From Candidatus Accumulibacter sp. ACC003 (lineage in GTDB: Bacteria > Pseudomonadota > Gammaproteobacteria > Burkholderiales > Rhodocyclaceae), in the NCBI RefSeq assembly GCF_907163085.1, contig NZ_CAJQTX010000006.1:124001-188000 (forward strand): a stretch of DNA of 64,000 nt. Direction: 5' to 3'. Below are positions 1-8,982 of the stretch, in pieces (position 1 is the first letter of the stretch; every line of letters begins with the position of its first letter). A program made the translations under genes and the position numbers. A model generated the notes under the pieces. The model did not search any database and was not told where the DNA came from. It saw only the letters and a list, made by a program, of their open reading frames with translations.

Positions 1-198
1 TACGCAGGTCGGCCGGTCATCGAGCGGATAGACCGTGTGTCCAGGCCAGGTCTTAGAATCTATCGGGGCGCCGACAACATTCCAATCGTCATGAACGGCC
101 TTGGTGTGGCGATTGTCTCGACGCCCAAGGGAGTGATGACTGACCGCAAGGCACGCGCCAGCCATGTTGGCGGCGAAGTGCTGTGCGTCGTCGCGTAA
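1..198 (+). CDS. rpsH: 30S ribosomal protein S8 (C-terminal part)
   Basis: The window opens inside an open frame that ends with TAA at 196-198. The roughly 65 residues visible match the C-terminal half of S8, including [13 protein letters not shown] and the terminal [10 protein letters not shown]8 binds 16S rRNA in the small subunit and in many bacteria represses translation of the spc operon. The gene is cut only by the window edge. rplF follows 9 bp downstream in the usual spc order. Confidence 0.97.
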   Translation, partial: YAGRPVIERIDRVSRPGLRIYRGADNIPIVMNGLGVAIVSTPKGVMTDRKARASHVGGEVLCVVA

Positions 199-207
199 GG
201 GGTAGCC

Positions 208-744
208 ATGTCGCGCGTTGCAAAAAAACCAATCGTTTTGCCGCAGGGTGTTGCGGTAGATGTCACGGCCGAATTGATTTCCGTCAAGGGGCCGCTCGGG
301 GCGCTGCAGTTTGCTGTTAATCCGGCTGTCGCAATCGAAGTGGAGGGCGGTTCCGTGTTCTGCAAGGCGGTGCCGGGTGTCGCTCAAGCGGGTGCCCTGT
401 CGGGAACCCTGCGGGCTGTAGTGGCGAATATGGTAACCGGGGTGAGCACGGGTTTTGAGCGCAAGCTCAATCTCATCGGCGTCGGATATCGCGCCCAGGC
501 TCAGGGTGACACGCTCAACCTGACCCTCGGGTTTTCGCATCCGATTGCCTACAAGTTGCCGAAGGGCATTACGGCGACGACTGCCACGCAGACCGAAATC
601 GTTATCAAGGGGGTCGACCGCCAGCTGGTCGGCCAGGTGGCTGCCGAAGTTCGCGCCTACCGTCCACCAGAGCCGTACAAGGGCAAGGGTGTGCGCTATG
701 TCGACGAAGTCGTCGTCATCAAGGAAACGAAGAAGAAAAAGTAA
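208..744 (+). CDS. rplF: 50S ribosomal protein L6
   Basis: This 178-residue protein has the length and order of L6. It starts [12 protein letters not shown], contains the GVGYRAQ segment near the middle of the protein, and ends in a basic tail with PYKGKGVRY followed by several lysines. L6 binds 23S rRNA near the GTPase-associated centre of the large subunit. It lies between rpsH and rplR with gaps of about 10 bp, so it is part of one spc transcript. The ATG start sits close downstream of the rpsH stop with a GGGG-type ribosome site. Confidence 0.98.
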   Translation: MSRVAKKPIVLPQGVAVDVTAELISVKGPLGALQFAVNPAVAIEVEGGSVFCKAVPGVAQAGALSGTLRAVVANMVTGVSTGFERKLNLIGVGYRAQAQGDTLNLTLGFSHPIAYKLPKGITATTATQTEIVIKGVDRQLVGQVAAEVRAYRPPEPYKGKGVRYVDEVVVIKETKKKK

Positions 745-754
745 GGGTGCTTAG

Positions 755-1114
755 ATGATTGACAAGAAACAGGCGCGTTTGCGCAGGGCTCGCAAAACCC
801 GGGCCAAAATTGCCGAACTGAAGTCGGTGCGTCTGTTGGCGCATCGTAGCAATTGCCACATCTACGCACAGGTTATTTCAGCCTGCGGCTCGACGGTTCT
901 AGCTGCCGCGTCGACCCTGGAGCCGGAGGTGCGCAAGAGCCTGGTCAAGGGCGGCGGCGATATTGCGGCGGCAAAAACGATCGGTCAGCTGGTCGCCGAG
1001 CGCGCCATCAAGGCCGGTATCGAGCAAGTCGCATTCGATCGTTCCGGCTTTCAGTATCACGGACGGATCAAGGCGCTGGCGGAGGCCGCTCGTGAAGCCG
1101 GCCTCAAGTTCTGA
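755..1114 (+). CDS. rplR: 50S ribosomal protein L18
   Basis: The 119-residue basic protein has typical L18 features: an N-terminal [16 protein letters not shown] and a conserved C-terminal [23 protein letters not shown]18 binds 5S rRNA and joins it to the 50S subunit. It sits 10 bp after rplF and 30 bp before rpsE in the normal spc order. Nothing is unusual. Confidence 0.98.
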   Translation: MIDKKQARLRRARKTRAKIAELKSVRLLAHRSNCHIYAQVISACGSTVLAAASTLEPEVRKSLVKGGGDIAAAKTIGQLVAERAIKAGIEQVAFDRSGFQYHGRIKALAEAAREAGLKF

Positions 1115-1144
1115 CCGGTCCGCAAAGAATTGGAGTAATCAATA

Positions 1145-1669
1145 ATGGCTAAACCGCAAAGCAGAAAACCTCAGCAGGCTGAGAAGCCCGATGACGGCAT
1201 GCGCGAGAAGATGATTTCGATCAACCGCGTAACCAAGGTGGTCAAGGGTGGTCGGATTCTCGGCTTCGCCGCGCTGACCGTCGTCGGCGACGGCGATGGG
1301 CGTGTCGGCATGGGTAAGGGTAAGTCGCGGGAAGTTCCGGTGGCGGTCCAGAAGGCCATGGAAGAGGCGCGGCGCAACCTGATCAAGGTCAGCCTCAAGG
1401 ACGGAACCTTGCAGCATACGGTGTTCGGCCACCATGGCGCTTCGCGGGTCATGATGCAGCCAGCGCCCGAGGGAACCGGCATCATTGCTGGCGGCGCCAT
1501 GCGAGCGGTGTTCGACGTCATCGGGATGACCAACGTCGTCGCCAAGGCGCACGGTTCTACCAATCCGTACAACATTGTCCGGGCGACGATCAACGGGCTG
1601 CGTTCGATGACCACGCCTGCCGAAATCGCTGCCAAGCGGGGCAAGACCGTGGCCGAGATTCAGGGGTAA
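1145..1669 (+). CDS. rpsE: 30S ribosomal protein S5
   Basis: A 174-residue S5. The N-terminal domain begins [17 protein letters not shown] and contains the conserved [18 protein letters not shown] loop. The C-terminal domain has [16 protein letters not shown]5 sits at the mRNA entry channel and affects decoding fidelity. The ATG follows a GGAGTAATCAATA leader with a good ribosome site. rpmD begins 3 bp after the stop, so translation is probably coupled. Confidence 0.98.
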   Translation: MAKPQSRKPQQAEKPDDGMREKMISINRVTKVVKGGRILGFAALTVVGDGDGRVGMGKGKSREVPVAVQKAMEEARRNLIKVSLKDGTLQHTVFGHHGASRVMMQPAPEGTGIIAGGAMRAVFDVIGMTNVVAKAHGSTNPYNIVRATINGLRSMTTPAEIAAKRGKTVAEIQG

Positions 1670-1672
1670 GAA

Positions 1673-1855
1673 ATGACCGACAAGAAAGTTAAAGTGACGC
1701 TGGTCAGAAGCCTGATCGGTACCAAGGAGTCGCACCGCGCGACGGTGCGGGGCCTGGGTCTTCGTCGCATGCATAGCAGTTCGATCCTTGAAGACACCCC
1801 GGCCGTTCGCGGGATGATCAACAAGGTCTCCTATCTCCTGAAGTGCGAGGGCTAA
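1673..1855 (+). CDS. rpmD: 50S ribosomal protein L30
   Basis: This 60-residue protein matches bacterial L30 ([19 protein letters not shown], then [10 protein letters not shown] and a C-terminal [13 protein letters not shown]). L30 is a small 23S rRNA-binding protein of the large subunit. It lies between rpsE and rplO, separated from each by 1-3 bp, the standard spc position. Confidence 0.98.
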   Translation: MTDKKVKVTLVRSLIGTKESHRATVRGLGLRRMHSSSILEDTPAVRGMINKVSYLLKCEG

Positions 1856-1856
1856 G

Positions 1857-2291
1857 ATGGATCTCAATACTATCCAAAGCGCCGACGGTTCGCGTCCAGA
1901 CAAAAAGCGCGTCGGCCGCGGTGTCGGGTCCGGTTTTGGCAAGACTTGCGGACGTGGCCACAAAGGCCAGAAGTCGCGTGCCGGTGGCTTCCATAAAGTC
2001 GGCTTCGAAGGTGGCCAGATGCCACTGCAACGCCGCTTGCCGAAGCGCGGTTTCAAGTCGATGACCGGCGCCCGCAACGTCGAGGTGCGCTTGTCTGAAA
2101 TCGAACGTCTGCCGGTCGATGAGATCGATTTGGCGACGCTTCGCCAGGCCAATCTGGTGCCGCAGCAGGTTCTTTCGGCCAAGGTTGTGCTTTCGGGTGC
2201 GATCACGCGCAAGGTCGTCCTAAAGGGCGTTGGCGCGACCGCAGGTGCCAGGGCGGCGATCGAAGCCGTCGGCGGCAGCGTCACTCAATAA
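1857..2291 (+). CDS. rplO: 50S ribosomal protein L15
   Basis: The 144-residue protein has the glycine/arginine-rich N-terminus of L15 ([41 protein letters not shown]) and a compact C-terminal domain. L15 is an early 50S assembly protein. It begins 1 bp after rpmD and precedes secY, the conserved order. Confidence 0.98.
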   Translation: MDLNTIQSADGSRPDKKRVGRGVGSGFGKTCGRGHKGQKSRAGGFHKVGFEGGQMPLQRRLPKRGFKSMTGARNVEVRLSEIERLPVDEIDLATLRQANLVPQQVLSAKVVLSGAITRKVVLKGVGATAGARAAIEAVGGSVTQ

Positions 2292-2314
2292 CGAGTTGGT
2301 AGAGGTGATCTTTC

Positions 2315-3640
2315 TTGGCAACTAGTCCCAGCACGGTCAGCAAAGGCGGGAAGTTCGGCGACCTCAAGCGTCGACTGTGGTTCCTCCTTGGTGCCCTGGT
2401 CGTGTACCGGATTGGCTCGCACATTCCGGTCCCGGGGATCGACTCGCAGGTTCTCGCCGAACTGTTCGGGCGCCAGCAGGGTGGTATTCTGGGCATGTTC
2501 AACATGTTCTCGGGGGGCGCGCTGTCACGGTTCACGATTTTTGCGCTGGGGATCATGCCGTACATTTCGGCGTCGATCATCATGCAATTGATGACGCACG
2601 CCAGCCCTCAGCTCGAGGCGCTGAAGAAAGAGGGCGAAGCCGGACGACGCAAGATCACCCAGTACACCCGCTACGGCACGGTCGGCCTGGCCTTGTTCCA
2701 GGGAATCGGCATTGCCATCGCGGTCGAGCAGCAGCCGGGTTTGGTTCTCGATCCGGGGATGATGTTCCGTTTTGTCACGGTAATCACGCTGGTTACCGGC
2801 ACGATGTTCCTGATGTGGCTTGGCGAGCAGGTTACCGAGCGCGGTCTGGGCAATGGTATTTCGATCATCATCTTTGCCGGTATTGCTGCTGGCTTGCCGA
2901 GGGCCGTTGGTGGCCTGCTGGAGCTGGTGCGCACTGGTGCGATGCATCCGCTGGCCGCCATTGTGATCAGCGTGCTGGTGGTCCTGGTCACGGCCTTCGT
3001 CGTCTTTGTCGAACGCGGGCAGCGCAAGATACTGGTCAACTATGCCAAGCGGCAGGTTGGCAACAAGGTTTACGGTGGTCAGAGTTCGCACCTGCCACTC
3101 AAGTTGAACATGGCCGGAGTTATTCCGCCGATCTTTGCGTCGTCGATCATTCTCTTCCCGGCGACTATTGCCGGCTGGTTCGGCGCCGGCGAGTCGGGAC
3201 GTTGGCTCAAGGATCTGGCTGGAGCACTCTCGCCAGGGCAACCTATTTACGTGATGCTTTACGCAACGGCAATTATATTTTTCTGTTTCTTCTACACGGC
3301 ACTGGTGTTCAACTCTCGCGAAACAGCTGATAACTTGAAGAAAAGCGGCGCCTTCGTCCCTGGCATCCGCCCGGGTGACCAGACGGCGCGCTATATCGAC
3401 AAGATCTTGATGCGGCTGACGCTGGTTGGCGCTTGCTATATCACCATCGTCTGTTTGCTGCCGGAGTTCATGATCCTGAAATGGAACGTGCCATTCTATT
3501 TTGGTGGTACTTCGCTGCTGATCATTGTCGTGGTGACCATGGACTTCATGACCCAGGTGCAGGCGTATACCATGTCGCACCAGTACGAAAGCCTGCTGAA
3601 GAAGGCTAACTTCAAAGGCTCCGGGTTACCGGCGAAATAG
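2315..3640 (+). CDS. secY: Protein translocase subunit SecY
   Basis: SecY is the channel subunit of the SecYEG translocon in the inner membrane. This 441-residue protein has about ten hydrophobic segments and conserved motifs: [13 protein letters not shown] in the first segment, a plug-region [21 protein letters not shown], and [12 protein letters not shown]. The start is TTG at 2315, preceded by GAGGTGATC at 2302-2310. No suitable in-frame ATG lies nearby, and the residues from the TTG onward match SecY N-termini. infA begins 1 bp after the stop. Confidence 0.98.
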   Translation: MATSPSTVSKGGKFGDLKRRLWFLLGALVVYRIGSHIPVPGIDSQVLAELFGRQQGGILGMFNMFSGGALSRFTIFALGIMPYISASIIMQLMTHASPQLEALKKEGEAGRRKITQYTRYGTVGLALFQGIGIAIAVEQQPGLVLDPGMMFRFVTVITLVTGTMFLMWLGEQVTERGLGNGISIIIFAGIAAGLPRAVGGLLELVRTGAMHPLAAIVISVLVVLVTAFVVFVERGQRKILVNYAKRQVGNKVYGGQSSHLPLKLNMAGVIPPIFASSIILFPATIAGWFGAGESGRWLKDLAGALSPGQPIYVMLYATAIIFFCFFYTALVFNSRETADNLKKSGAFVPGIRPGDQTARYIDKILMRLTLVGACYITIVCLLPEFMILKWNVPFYFGGTSLLIIVVVTMDFMTQVQAYTMSHQYESLLKKANFKGSGLPAK

Positions 3641-3641
3641 G

Positions 3642-3860
3642 ATGGCAAAGGAAGATCTAATTGAAATGCAGGGGGAGGTCGTTGAAAACCTCCCGAACGC
3701 GACCTTCAGGGTAAAGCTTGAGAATGGCCATGTCGTTCTCGGCTTCATTTCCGGAAAGATGCGCATGCACTATATTCGCATCCTGCCCGGGGACAAGGTG
3801 ACCGTGCAACTGACACCCTACGACCTGAGTCGTGCGCGAATCGTCTTCCGCGCCAAGTGA
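3642..3860 (+). CDS. infA: Translation initiation factor IF-1
   Basis: A 72-residue S1/OB-fold protein starting [20 protein letters not shown] and containing [16 protein letters not shown], as in IF-1. It binds the A site of the 30S subunit during initiation. Its position between secY and rpmJ is typical of Betaproteobacteria and supports the taxonomic inference. It directly follows secY, so it is probably cotranscribed. Confidence 0.97.
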   Translation: MAKEDLIEMQGEVVENLPNATFRVKLENGHVVLGFISGKMRMHYIRILPGDKVTVQLTPYDLSRARIVFRAK

Positions 3861-3927
3861 AGAATCTCTACGCAACAATTCGGTGGCGGGCTGGCTGCGC
3901 CTGCTACCGGAGAATCAGGAGTTAAAG

Positions 3928-4041
3928 ATGAAAGTGCTGGCCTCTGTGAAGCGCATCTGCCGTAAGTGCAAGATCATACGGCGTCACGGTGTCGTGCGGG
4001 TTATTTGCGCCGATCCACGTCACAAACAGCGTCAGGGTTGA
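3928..4041 (+). CDS. rpmJ: 50S ribosomal protein L36
   Basis: The 37-residue protein begins [20 protein letters not shown] and contains the Cys-Cys...Cys...His zinc ligands of L36 (CRKC, then C and H in [10 protein letters not shown]). It is a late-assembling 50S protein. The ATG at 3928 is preceded by CAGGAG at 3916-3921 at a suitable distance. The 76-bp gap to rpsM carries a small hairpin. Confidence 0.96.
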   Translation: MKVLASVKRICRKCKIIRRHGVVRVICADPRHKQRQG

Positions 4042-4049
4042 TCGCTGCG

Positions 4050-4065
4050 ATCCACTCTTGTGGAT
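4050..4065 (+). promoter_or_regulatory. Hairpin in the rpmJ-rpsM leader
   Basis: ATCCAC and GTGGAT form a perfect 6-bp stem around a TCTT loop, about 50 bp upstream of rpsM. No T-run follows, so it is unlikely to be a terminator. In E. coli the alpha operon leader just upstream of rpsM is where S4 binds to repress translation. A similar role here is only a positional inference. Confidence 0.35.
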
Positions 4066-4117
4066 TGTCAGTCGGTTGAAGGTATAACTGTAAGTTTCGA
4101 ATAGTTGGGGTGAATCA

Positions 4118-4480
4118 ATGGCCCGCATCGCAGGCGTTAACCTACCAAACCACCAGCATGCCGAAATCGCGCTCACCGCGATCTACGGTATTGGCCGCCC
4201 ACGCGCACAGAAAATTTGTGATGCGGCTGGCGTTTTACGTTCAACAAAAATGAAAGACATGACCGAAGCCGAGCTGGAGCGTTTACGCGACCAGATCGGT
4301 AGGTTCTCTGTCGAAGGCGACTTGCGCCGCGAAGTGACGATGAGCATCAAGCGTTTGATGGACCTCGGTTGCTACCGTGGTCTTCGTCACCGCAAGGGCC
4401 TTCCCTCGCGTGGTCAGCGTACCAAGACCAATGCGCGCACCCGCAAGGGGCCGCGCAAGCCGATCGCCGGCAAGAAATGA
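4118..4480 (+). CDS. rpsM: 30S ribosomal protein S13
   Basis: A 120-residue S13 starting [14 protein letters not shown]. It carries the helix-hairpin-helix-like [11 protein letters not shown] and the conserved [20 protein letters not shown] tail that contacts 16S rRNA and tRNA. It is the first gene of the alpha operon segment, 76 bp after rpmJ and 20 bp before rpsK. Confidence 0.98.
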   Translation: MARIAGVNLPNHQHAEIALTAIYGIGRPRAQKICDAAGVLRSTKMKDMTEAELERLRDQIGRFSVEGDLRREVTMSIKRLMDLGCYRGLRHRKGLPSRGQRTKTNARTRKGPRKPIAGKK

Positions 4481-4500
4481 TTAGGGATTAGGATCTGACT

Positions 4501-4896
4501 ATGGCCAAGAGCGCTACAAAAGTTCGCAAGAAAGTCAAGGTAAGAAAGAACGTGGCCGAGGGCGTCGCCCACATCCACGCTTCCTTCAACAACACGATCA
4601 TCACCATCACCGACCGCCAGGGCAACGCGTTGTCGTGGGCTACTTCGGGTGGCGCAGGCTTCAAGGGCTCGCGCAAGAGCACGCCGTTTGCGGCGCAGGT
4701 TGCGGCAGAAGCGGCTGGCAAGGTCGCTGTCGAGTGCGGCGTCAAGAACCTCGAAGTCCGGATCAAGGGCCCCGGCCCCGGTCGGGAGTCGTCAGTACGC
4801 GCCCTCAACGCTTTGGGTATGAAGATAACGGCGATCACCGACGTCACACCGATCCCGCACAATGGCTGCCGTCCGCCCAAGAAGCGTCGGATTTAA
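4501..4896 (+). CDS. rpsK: 30S ribosomal protein S11
   Basis: The 131-residue protein contains [34 protein letters not shown] and the C-terminal [20 protein letters not shown], all diagnostic of S11. S11 lies on the 30S platform near the E site. Spacing to rpsM and rpsD is 12-20 bp, as in a normal alpha operon. Confidence 0.98.
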   Translation: MAKSATKVRKKVKVRKNVAEGVAHIHASFNNTIITITDRQGNALSWATSGGAGFKGSRKSTPFAAQVAAEAAGKVAVECGVKNLEVRIKGPGPGRESSVRALNALGMKITAITDVTPIPHNGCRPPKKRRI

Positions 4897-4908
4897 GGAG
4901 AAGAAATA

Positions 4909-5538
4909 GTGGCTCGCAACCTAGATCCGAAGTGCCGTCAGTGCCGCCGTGAAGGCGAAAAGCTGTTCCTGAAGGGCGAGAAGTGCTTTACAGACAAGTG
5001 CGCAATCGAGCGCCGCTCGTATGCGCCGGGGCAGCATGGCCAGAAGTCCGGCCAGCGCTTGTCGGACTATGGCGTTCATTTGCGTGAGAAGCAGAAGATT
5101 CGCCGTATTTATGGCGTTCTTGAAGGCCAGTTCCGCAAGGTTTACAAAGAGGCTGATCGCCGCAAGGGGGTTACCGGCGAGGTGCTTCTGCAGCTGCTTG
5201 AAGCGCGTCTGGACTCCGTTGCCTATCGCATGGGCTTCGCCGCGTCGCGGTCCGAGTCGCGGCAGGTGGTCAGGCACAATGGCGTGCTGGTGAACGGGCG
5301 CCGCGTCAATATTCCTTCGTATCAGGTCCGTCCTGGTGACGTCGTTGAAGTGTGCGAGAAGGCGAAAGCGCAGCTTCGCATCAAGGCGGCACTCGTTGCT
5401 GCCGAAGCCCGCGGTTTTCCGGAGTGGGTCGAAGTGGACACCAAGGCTGCGAAGGGCACTTACAAGGCGCACCCGGAGCGCAGCGAACTGCCGCCGACGA
5501 TCAACGAGAGTCTCGTCATCGAACTCTACTCGAAGTAG
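4909..5538 (+). CDS. rpsD: 30S ribosomal protein S4
   Basis: A 209-residue S4. The N-terminus has [20 protein letters not shown], with cysteines that may bind zinc in this S4 type. The central S4 RNA-binding domain includes [21 protein letters not shown]4 starts 30S assembly and is the classical alpha-operon repressor. The start is GTG at 4909, preceded by AAGGAG at 4895-4900. Confidence 0.98.
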   Translation: MARNLDPKCRQCRREGEKLFLKGEKCFTDKCAIERRSYAPGQHGQKSGQRLSDYGVHLREKQKIRRIYGVLEGQFRKVYKEADRRKGVTGEVLLQLLEARLDSVAYRMGFAASRSESRQVVRHNGVLVNGRRVNIPSYQVRPGDVVEVCEKAKAQLRIKAALVAAEARGFPEWVEVDTKAAKGTYKAHPERSELPPTINESLVIELYSK

Positions 5539-5577
5539 TAGTCGCGAGGCTTGACGGCATCAGGCAAAGGACAGTAC

Positions 5578-6552
5578 ATGCAAAGCAGTGGACTATTTAA
5601 ACCGCGCATCATCGATGTGCTGAGCTTGTCGTCGGTGCATGCGCGGGTGATCATGGAGCCGTTTGAACGCGGCTACGGACACACTCTCGGCAACGCGCTG
5701 CGGCGGATTCTGTTGTCGTCGATGCCGGGCTACGCACTGACCGAGGTCAGCATCGATGGTGTGCTCCATGAGTACTCGACAATCGACGGCGTGCAGGAGG
5801 ATGTCGTCGACATTCTGCTTAACCTGAAAGGTGTGGTCTTCAAGCTGCACAATCGGGAGGAGGTCGTCCTGCGCCTGGCCAAGGAAGGCAAGGGCGTCGT
5901 TCGGGCGGGCGATATCGAGGTCTCTCATGACGTCGAGATCATCAATCCCGAGCACGTGATTGCTCACCTGTCGGCCGGTGGCAAGCTGGCGATGGAGATG
6001 AAGGTCGAGAAGTCGCTGGGCTACGTCGCGGGCAATCTTCGCGACCTGGGCGAGGGTGGCAAGAGCATTGGCAAACTGGTCCTCGACGCGTCGTTCAGCC
6101 CGGTTCGCCGGGTCAGCTACACCGTTGAGAGCGCGCGTGTCGAACAGCGCACCGACCTCGACAAGCTGATCATGGAAATCGAGACCAACGGCGCGATCGA
6201 GCCTGAGGAGGCGATCCGCACCGCGGCGCGCATTCTGATGGAGCAGCTTTCGGTTTTTGCCGATCTCGCCGGGACGGCAATGCCCGTCGAGTACCAGAAG
6301 ACGGTGCAGGTCGATCCGTTGCTGCTGCGTCCGGTAGACGATCTCGAGCTGACGGTTCGCTCCGCCAACTGCCTGAAGGCCGAGAACATCTACTACATCG
6401 GGGATCTGATTCAGCGTACCGAGAACGAACTGCTCAAGACGCCGAACCTCGGACGCAAGTCGCTTAATGAAATCAAGGAAGTGTTGGCCGCGCGCGGCTT
6501 GACTCTGGGCATGAAGCTTGAGAACTGGCCGCCGGCCGGGCTCGAGAAATAA
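5578..6552 (+). CDS. rpoA: DNA-directed RNA polymerase subunit alpha
   Basis: The 324-residue protein begins [14 protein letters not shown]. Its N-terminal dimerisation domain contains [20 protein letters not shown]. After a linker, the C-terminal domain has the helix-hairpin-helix [20 protein letters not shown], which contacts UP elements and activators. The ATG at 5578 was chosen over an in-frame TTG at 5551 because AAAGGA lies at 5566-5571 and the length then matches homologues. It sits between rpsD and rplQ as expected. Confidence 0.98.
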   Translation: MQSSGLFKPRIIDVLSLSSVHARVIMEPFERGYGHTLGNALRRILLSSMPGYALTEVSIDGVLHEYSTIDGVQEDVVDILLNLKGVVFKLHNREEVVLRLAKEGKGVVRAGDIEVSHDVEIINPEHVIAHLSAGGKLAMEMKVEKSLGYVAGNLRDLGEGGKSIGKLVLDASFSPVRRVSYTVESARVEQRTDLDKLIMEIETNGAIEPEEAIRTAARILMEQLSVFADLAGTAMPVEYQKTVQVDPLLLRPVDDLELTVRSANCLKAENIYYIGDLIQRTENELLKTPNLGRKSLNEIKEVLAARGLTLGMKLENWPPAGLEK

Positions 6553-6582
6553 GCTGCCTGAAAAGAACAGGAAGGAATAGAT

Positions 6583-6972
6583 ATGCGTCACCGTTTGGGT
6601 CTCCGCAAACTGAATCGTACCAGCGCCCATCGTCTGGCGATGTTGCGCAACATGACCGTTTCACTGCTGCGCGAAGAAGTCATCAAGACGACGCTGCCGA
6701 AGGCCAAGGAGCTGCGCCGAGTGATCGAGCCGATCATCACGCTTGGCAAAAAGCCCAATCTCGCCAATCGGCGACTGGCCTTCGATCGTCTGCGTGACCG
6801 CGACATGGTGGTCAAGGTTTTTGACGAGCTTGGGCCGCGTTACGCGACGCGAAATGGCGGCTATCTGCGGATTCTGAAGTGTGGTTTTCGCGTCGGCGAC
6901 AATGCGCCGATGGCCTTGGTCGAGTTGATGGATAGACCCGATACGCCCGCCGGCGTGGTCAGCGAAGCGTAA
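6583..6972 (+). CDS. rplQ: 50S ribosomal protein L17
   Basis: A 129-residue L17 starting [17 protein letters not shown] and including ALLRNMT-like and [15 protein letters not shown] segments. The last part, [20 protein letters not shown], is also typical. It is the final gene of the alpha operon and is followed by an intrinsic terminator at 7026-7051. Confidence 0.98.
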   Translation: MRHRLGLRKLNRTSAHRLAMLRNMTVSLLREEVIKTTLPKAKELRRVIEPIITLGKKPNLANRRLAFDRLRDRDMVVKVFDELGPRYATRNGGYLRILKCGFRVGDNAPMALVELMDRPDTPAGVVSEA

Positions 6973-7025
6973 GCACAGCTCGCCGAATGCAGGGAACCTG
7001 CGCCCCGGTGTGGGCGTCAGGAAGA

Positions 7026-7051
7026 AAGCCAGGCTCAGCCTGGCTTTTTTT
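7026..7051 (+). terminator. Rho-independent terminator of the ribosomal operon
   Basis: AAGCCAGGC (7026-7034), a TCA loop and GCCTGGCTT (7038-7046) form a perfect 9-bp GC-rich stem, followed directly by a T-run to 7051. It lies 53 bp after the rplQ stop and is the strongest terminator signal seen in the window. Confidence 0.93.
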
Positions 7052-7155
7052 CGCGTGCGAGTCGCGTTGCCGACTTTCACGGTAAGCGCCGCTGCTTGTT
7101 CCGATCGACCAGCTTGCTCGACTCCGCATGGCGTCGGCAAGGCCAGGTGTTGACG

Positions 7156-7190
7156 ATCCGGGGCGTACTCCGAGTACGTCCGCCCCGGAT
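7156..7190. repeat. Imperfect GC-rich palindrome
   Basis: ATCCGGGGCG (7156-7165) is the exact reverse complement of CGCCCCGGAT (7181-7190). Inside, GTACTC (7165-7170) pairs with GAGTAC (7172-7177), leaving a short GTC bulge. No T-run follows on either side. It may be a REP-like intergenic palindrome, but no second copy was found in this window. Confidence 0.5.
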
Positions 7191-7191
7191 T

Positions 7192-7452
7192 TCAGAGCAT
7201 CCGCCAGTCGGGAAACCCCGAATGCCACCACGATTCGTCCGCTTGCTGTTGCGCTGCGGCAGGCGCTCGATCGCTGGTCGCTGCTGCCGATTGCCGGCAA
7301 GTTGCCTGGAGTCCGGCAAACAGCAGCCTTAGACGCGGCACGTCGGCATATCGACGTTGGCATCCCGGCTCTTTCTCCTTGCTGCCCATCAGTCGATCGA
7401 GCGTGCCCCAGGCGTTCAGCCGGCGGCGGGTGAGAGCGCGAAGTGTAGTCAT
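7192..7452 (-). CDS. Doubtful small hypothetical protein
   Basis: An 86-codon frame starts MTTLRALTRRRLNAWG and is preceded on the minus strand by a CGGGGG run that could act as a weak ribosome site. The product is basic, with no membrane segment, signal peptide or motif I recognise. It could be chance coding potential in a GC-rich spacer. Confidence 0.22.
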   Translation of the reverse strand: MTTLRALTRRRLNAWGTLDRLMGSKEKEPGCQRRYADVPRLRLLFAGLQATCRQSAAATSDRAPAAAQQQADESWWHSGFPDWRML

Positions 7453-8008
7453 GACAAAACCCCCGGAACGAGATTCATGAAGACCGTAGCTGGCGGTCAT
7501 GATCGGCAGCGCCAAGACGCTGACGAGCTAGAGTTGCACAGCTTTCGGTCACGACCTGCGCACTACGTCACGATTTGGCGGCAATTGCCGACGCCGGCTA
7601 CGGCGGATTTGTCGGCTGCGGTCGCGTCGCGTGCCGGGCGGCTGGCCGGCGAAGGCGCGATGGCTGCTGATCGCCAGCAAAGCCGCTGACGCCGCGAGTC
7701 TTCGAAATTCTCGCGACGAGGCGGGTATCATGGCAGCGTCGGCGCCGGCTTCGTTCGGCAATTGATGCTTGACCAAGCAGCGGAGGGCAAAATGCCAGCC
7801 AGAAACGTTGAGTGCGGCATGATTCGCGTGACAGTCGCGTTGGCGACTCAGCAACCGCCCTTTCTGGCGCGAGACGAGTCGCTGTTGAGCAAAATCGTCA
7901 TGCGTTTCAACATCCATGGCGGCGCGACGCGCCGCGGGCAATGACGCTCGGTCCATCGCGCTCGGCGTGTCGTTGTCTGCGAGCTGGCTGGCGGCCGGGG
8001 TGCCGTTA

Positions 8009-8962
8009 ATGGTGCGCGTGCCGAATCTTGTCGAACTCGACGTTCCGCAAGCAGCAGCGGTTCGTGGCGAGTTGCTGCGTGGTCTGCTGGCGTGCCCGGC
8101 GGTGATCGCGCCCAAGTATCTCTACGACGCTCTCGGGTCGCGTCTGTTCGCGGCGATCACCGAGCTGCCCGAGTACTATCCGACGCGCACCGAGGCGGCA
8201 ATCCTGGCGGCTCATCGCGACGCCATCGCCGCCGAGTTGCCGCGCGGACTGACGCTGGTCGACGTCGGCGCGGGCAACTGTGAAAAGGCGGCGCGCTTGT
8301 TGAGGCCGCTGCGGGTGAGCACCTACGTCGCCGTCGATATCTCGCTGGAATTCCTGCGCGAGGCGCTTGAACGTCTGCAGCAACACCATCCCGACGTCAC
8401 CATGCTGGGCATCGGCAGCGACTTTTCGAGTCGTCTGCGGCTACCTGCGGTGCTTGGTGAGGGATCGCGCCTGCTGTTCTATCCGGGTTCGAGCATTGGT
8501 AACTTTATGCCGGCGCAGGCCTTGGACTTCCTGCGTCAATTACATGCCGCGGCGCAAGGCGGTGCGCTGTTGATCGGCGTCGACCTGCTCAAGCCGGTCG
8601 AGGTGCTCGAACGCGCCTACGACGATCCGCTGCAAGTCACCGCCGCCTTCAACCGCAATCTGCTGCGGCACGTCAACGATCTCGTCGGCTGCGATTTCGC
8701 CCTCGCCGACTGGCGGCACCGGGCGTTCTTCAACGCCGCGCAGTCGCGCATCGAAATGCATCTGGAAGCGCGGCGCGGCGTGACCGTTCGCTGGCCTGGC
8801 GGCGAACGCGCCTTTGCCGCGGCCGAGCGGATTCATACCGAGAACTCGTACAAATGGCGCGCCGACGATTTCGCCACGCTGTTGGTCGATGCCGGTTTTA
8901 CGGTGATCCGGCGCTGGACCGACGAGCGCGGCTGGTTCGCCGTATTCCTGGCCGGGGCCTGA
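8009..8962 (+). CDS. egtD: L-histidine N(alpha)-methyltransferase EgtD
   Basis: EgtD adds three methyl groups from S-adenosylmethionine to histidine, making hercynine, the precursor of ergothioneine and selenoneine. The 317-residue product shows the family marks: PKYLYDALGSRLFAAITELP, YYPTRTEAAIL, the SAM-binding LVDVGAGNCEKAARLL, YVAVDISLEFL, FYPGSSIGNFMP and the C-terminal IHTENSYKW. The ATG at 8009 gives a length close to known EgtD (about 320). The longer frame from 7916 adds residues with no family match. It converges on senA with a 20-bp gap. Confidence 0.94.
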   Translation: MVRVPNLVELDVPQAAAVRGELLRGLLACPAVIAPKYLYDALGSRLFAAITELPEYYPTRTEAAILAAHRDAIAAELPRGLTLVDVGAGNCEKAARLLRPLRVSTYVAVDISLEFLREALERLQQHHPDVTMLGIGSDFSSRLRLPAVLGEGSRLLFYPGSSIGNFMPAQALDFLRQLHAAAQGGALLIGVDLLKPVEVLERAYDDPLQVTAAFNRNLLRHVNDLVGCDFALADWRHRAFFNAAQSRIEMHLEARRGVTVRWPGGERAFAAAERIHTENSYKWRADDFATLLVDAGFTVIRRWTDERGWFAVFLAGA

Positions 8963-8982
8963 GCGGGGTGGCCGGCGGCTCG

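Larger units (their letters stand above)
7052..8008. other. Gene-poor stretch between the ribosomal operon and egtD
   Basis: No recognisable gene lies in this 957-bp interval. It holds an imperfect palindrome at 7156-7190 and a weak minus-strand frame at 7192-7452. The plus-strand sequence just before egtD also stays open from 7916, but lacks a ribosome site and resembles nothing. Confidence 0.6.

Noticed and set aside
1139-2284. Long minus-strand frame (381 codons) across rpsE-rplO
   Set aside because: It lies antisense to well-supported ribosomal protein genes and has no motif; it is a GC-rich shadow.
7549-8115. Minus-strand 188-codon frame before egtD
   Set aside because: It overlaps the egtD start region, is Arg/Ser/Ala-rich, and has no ribosome site or motif.
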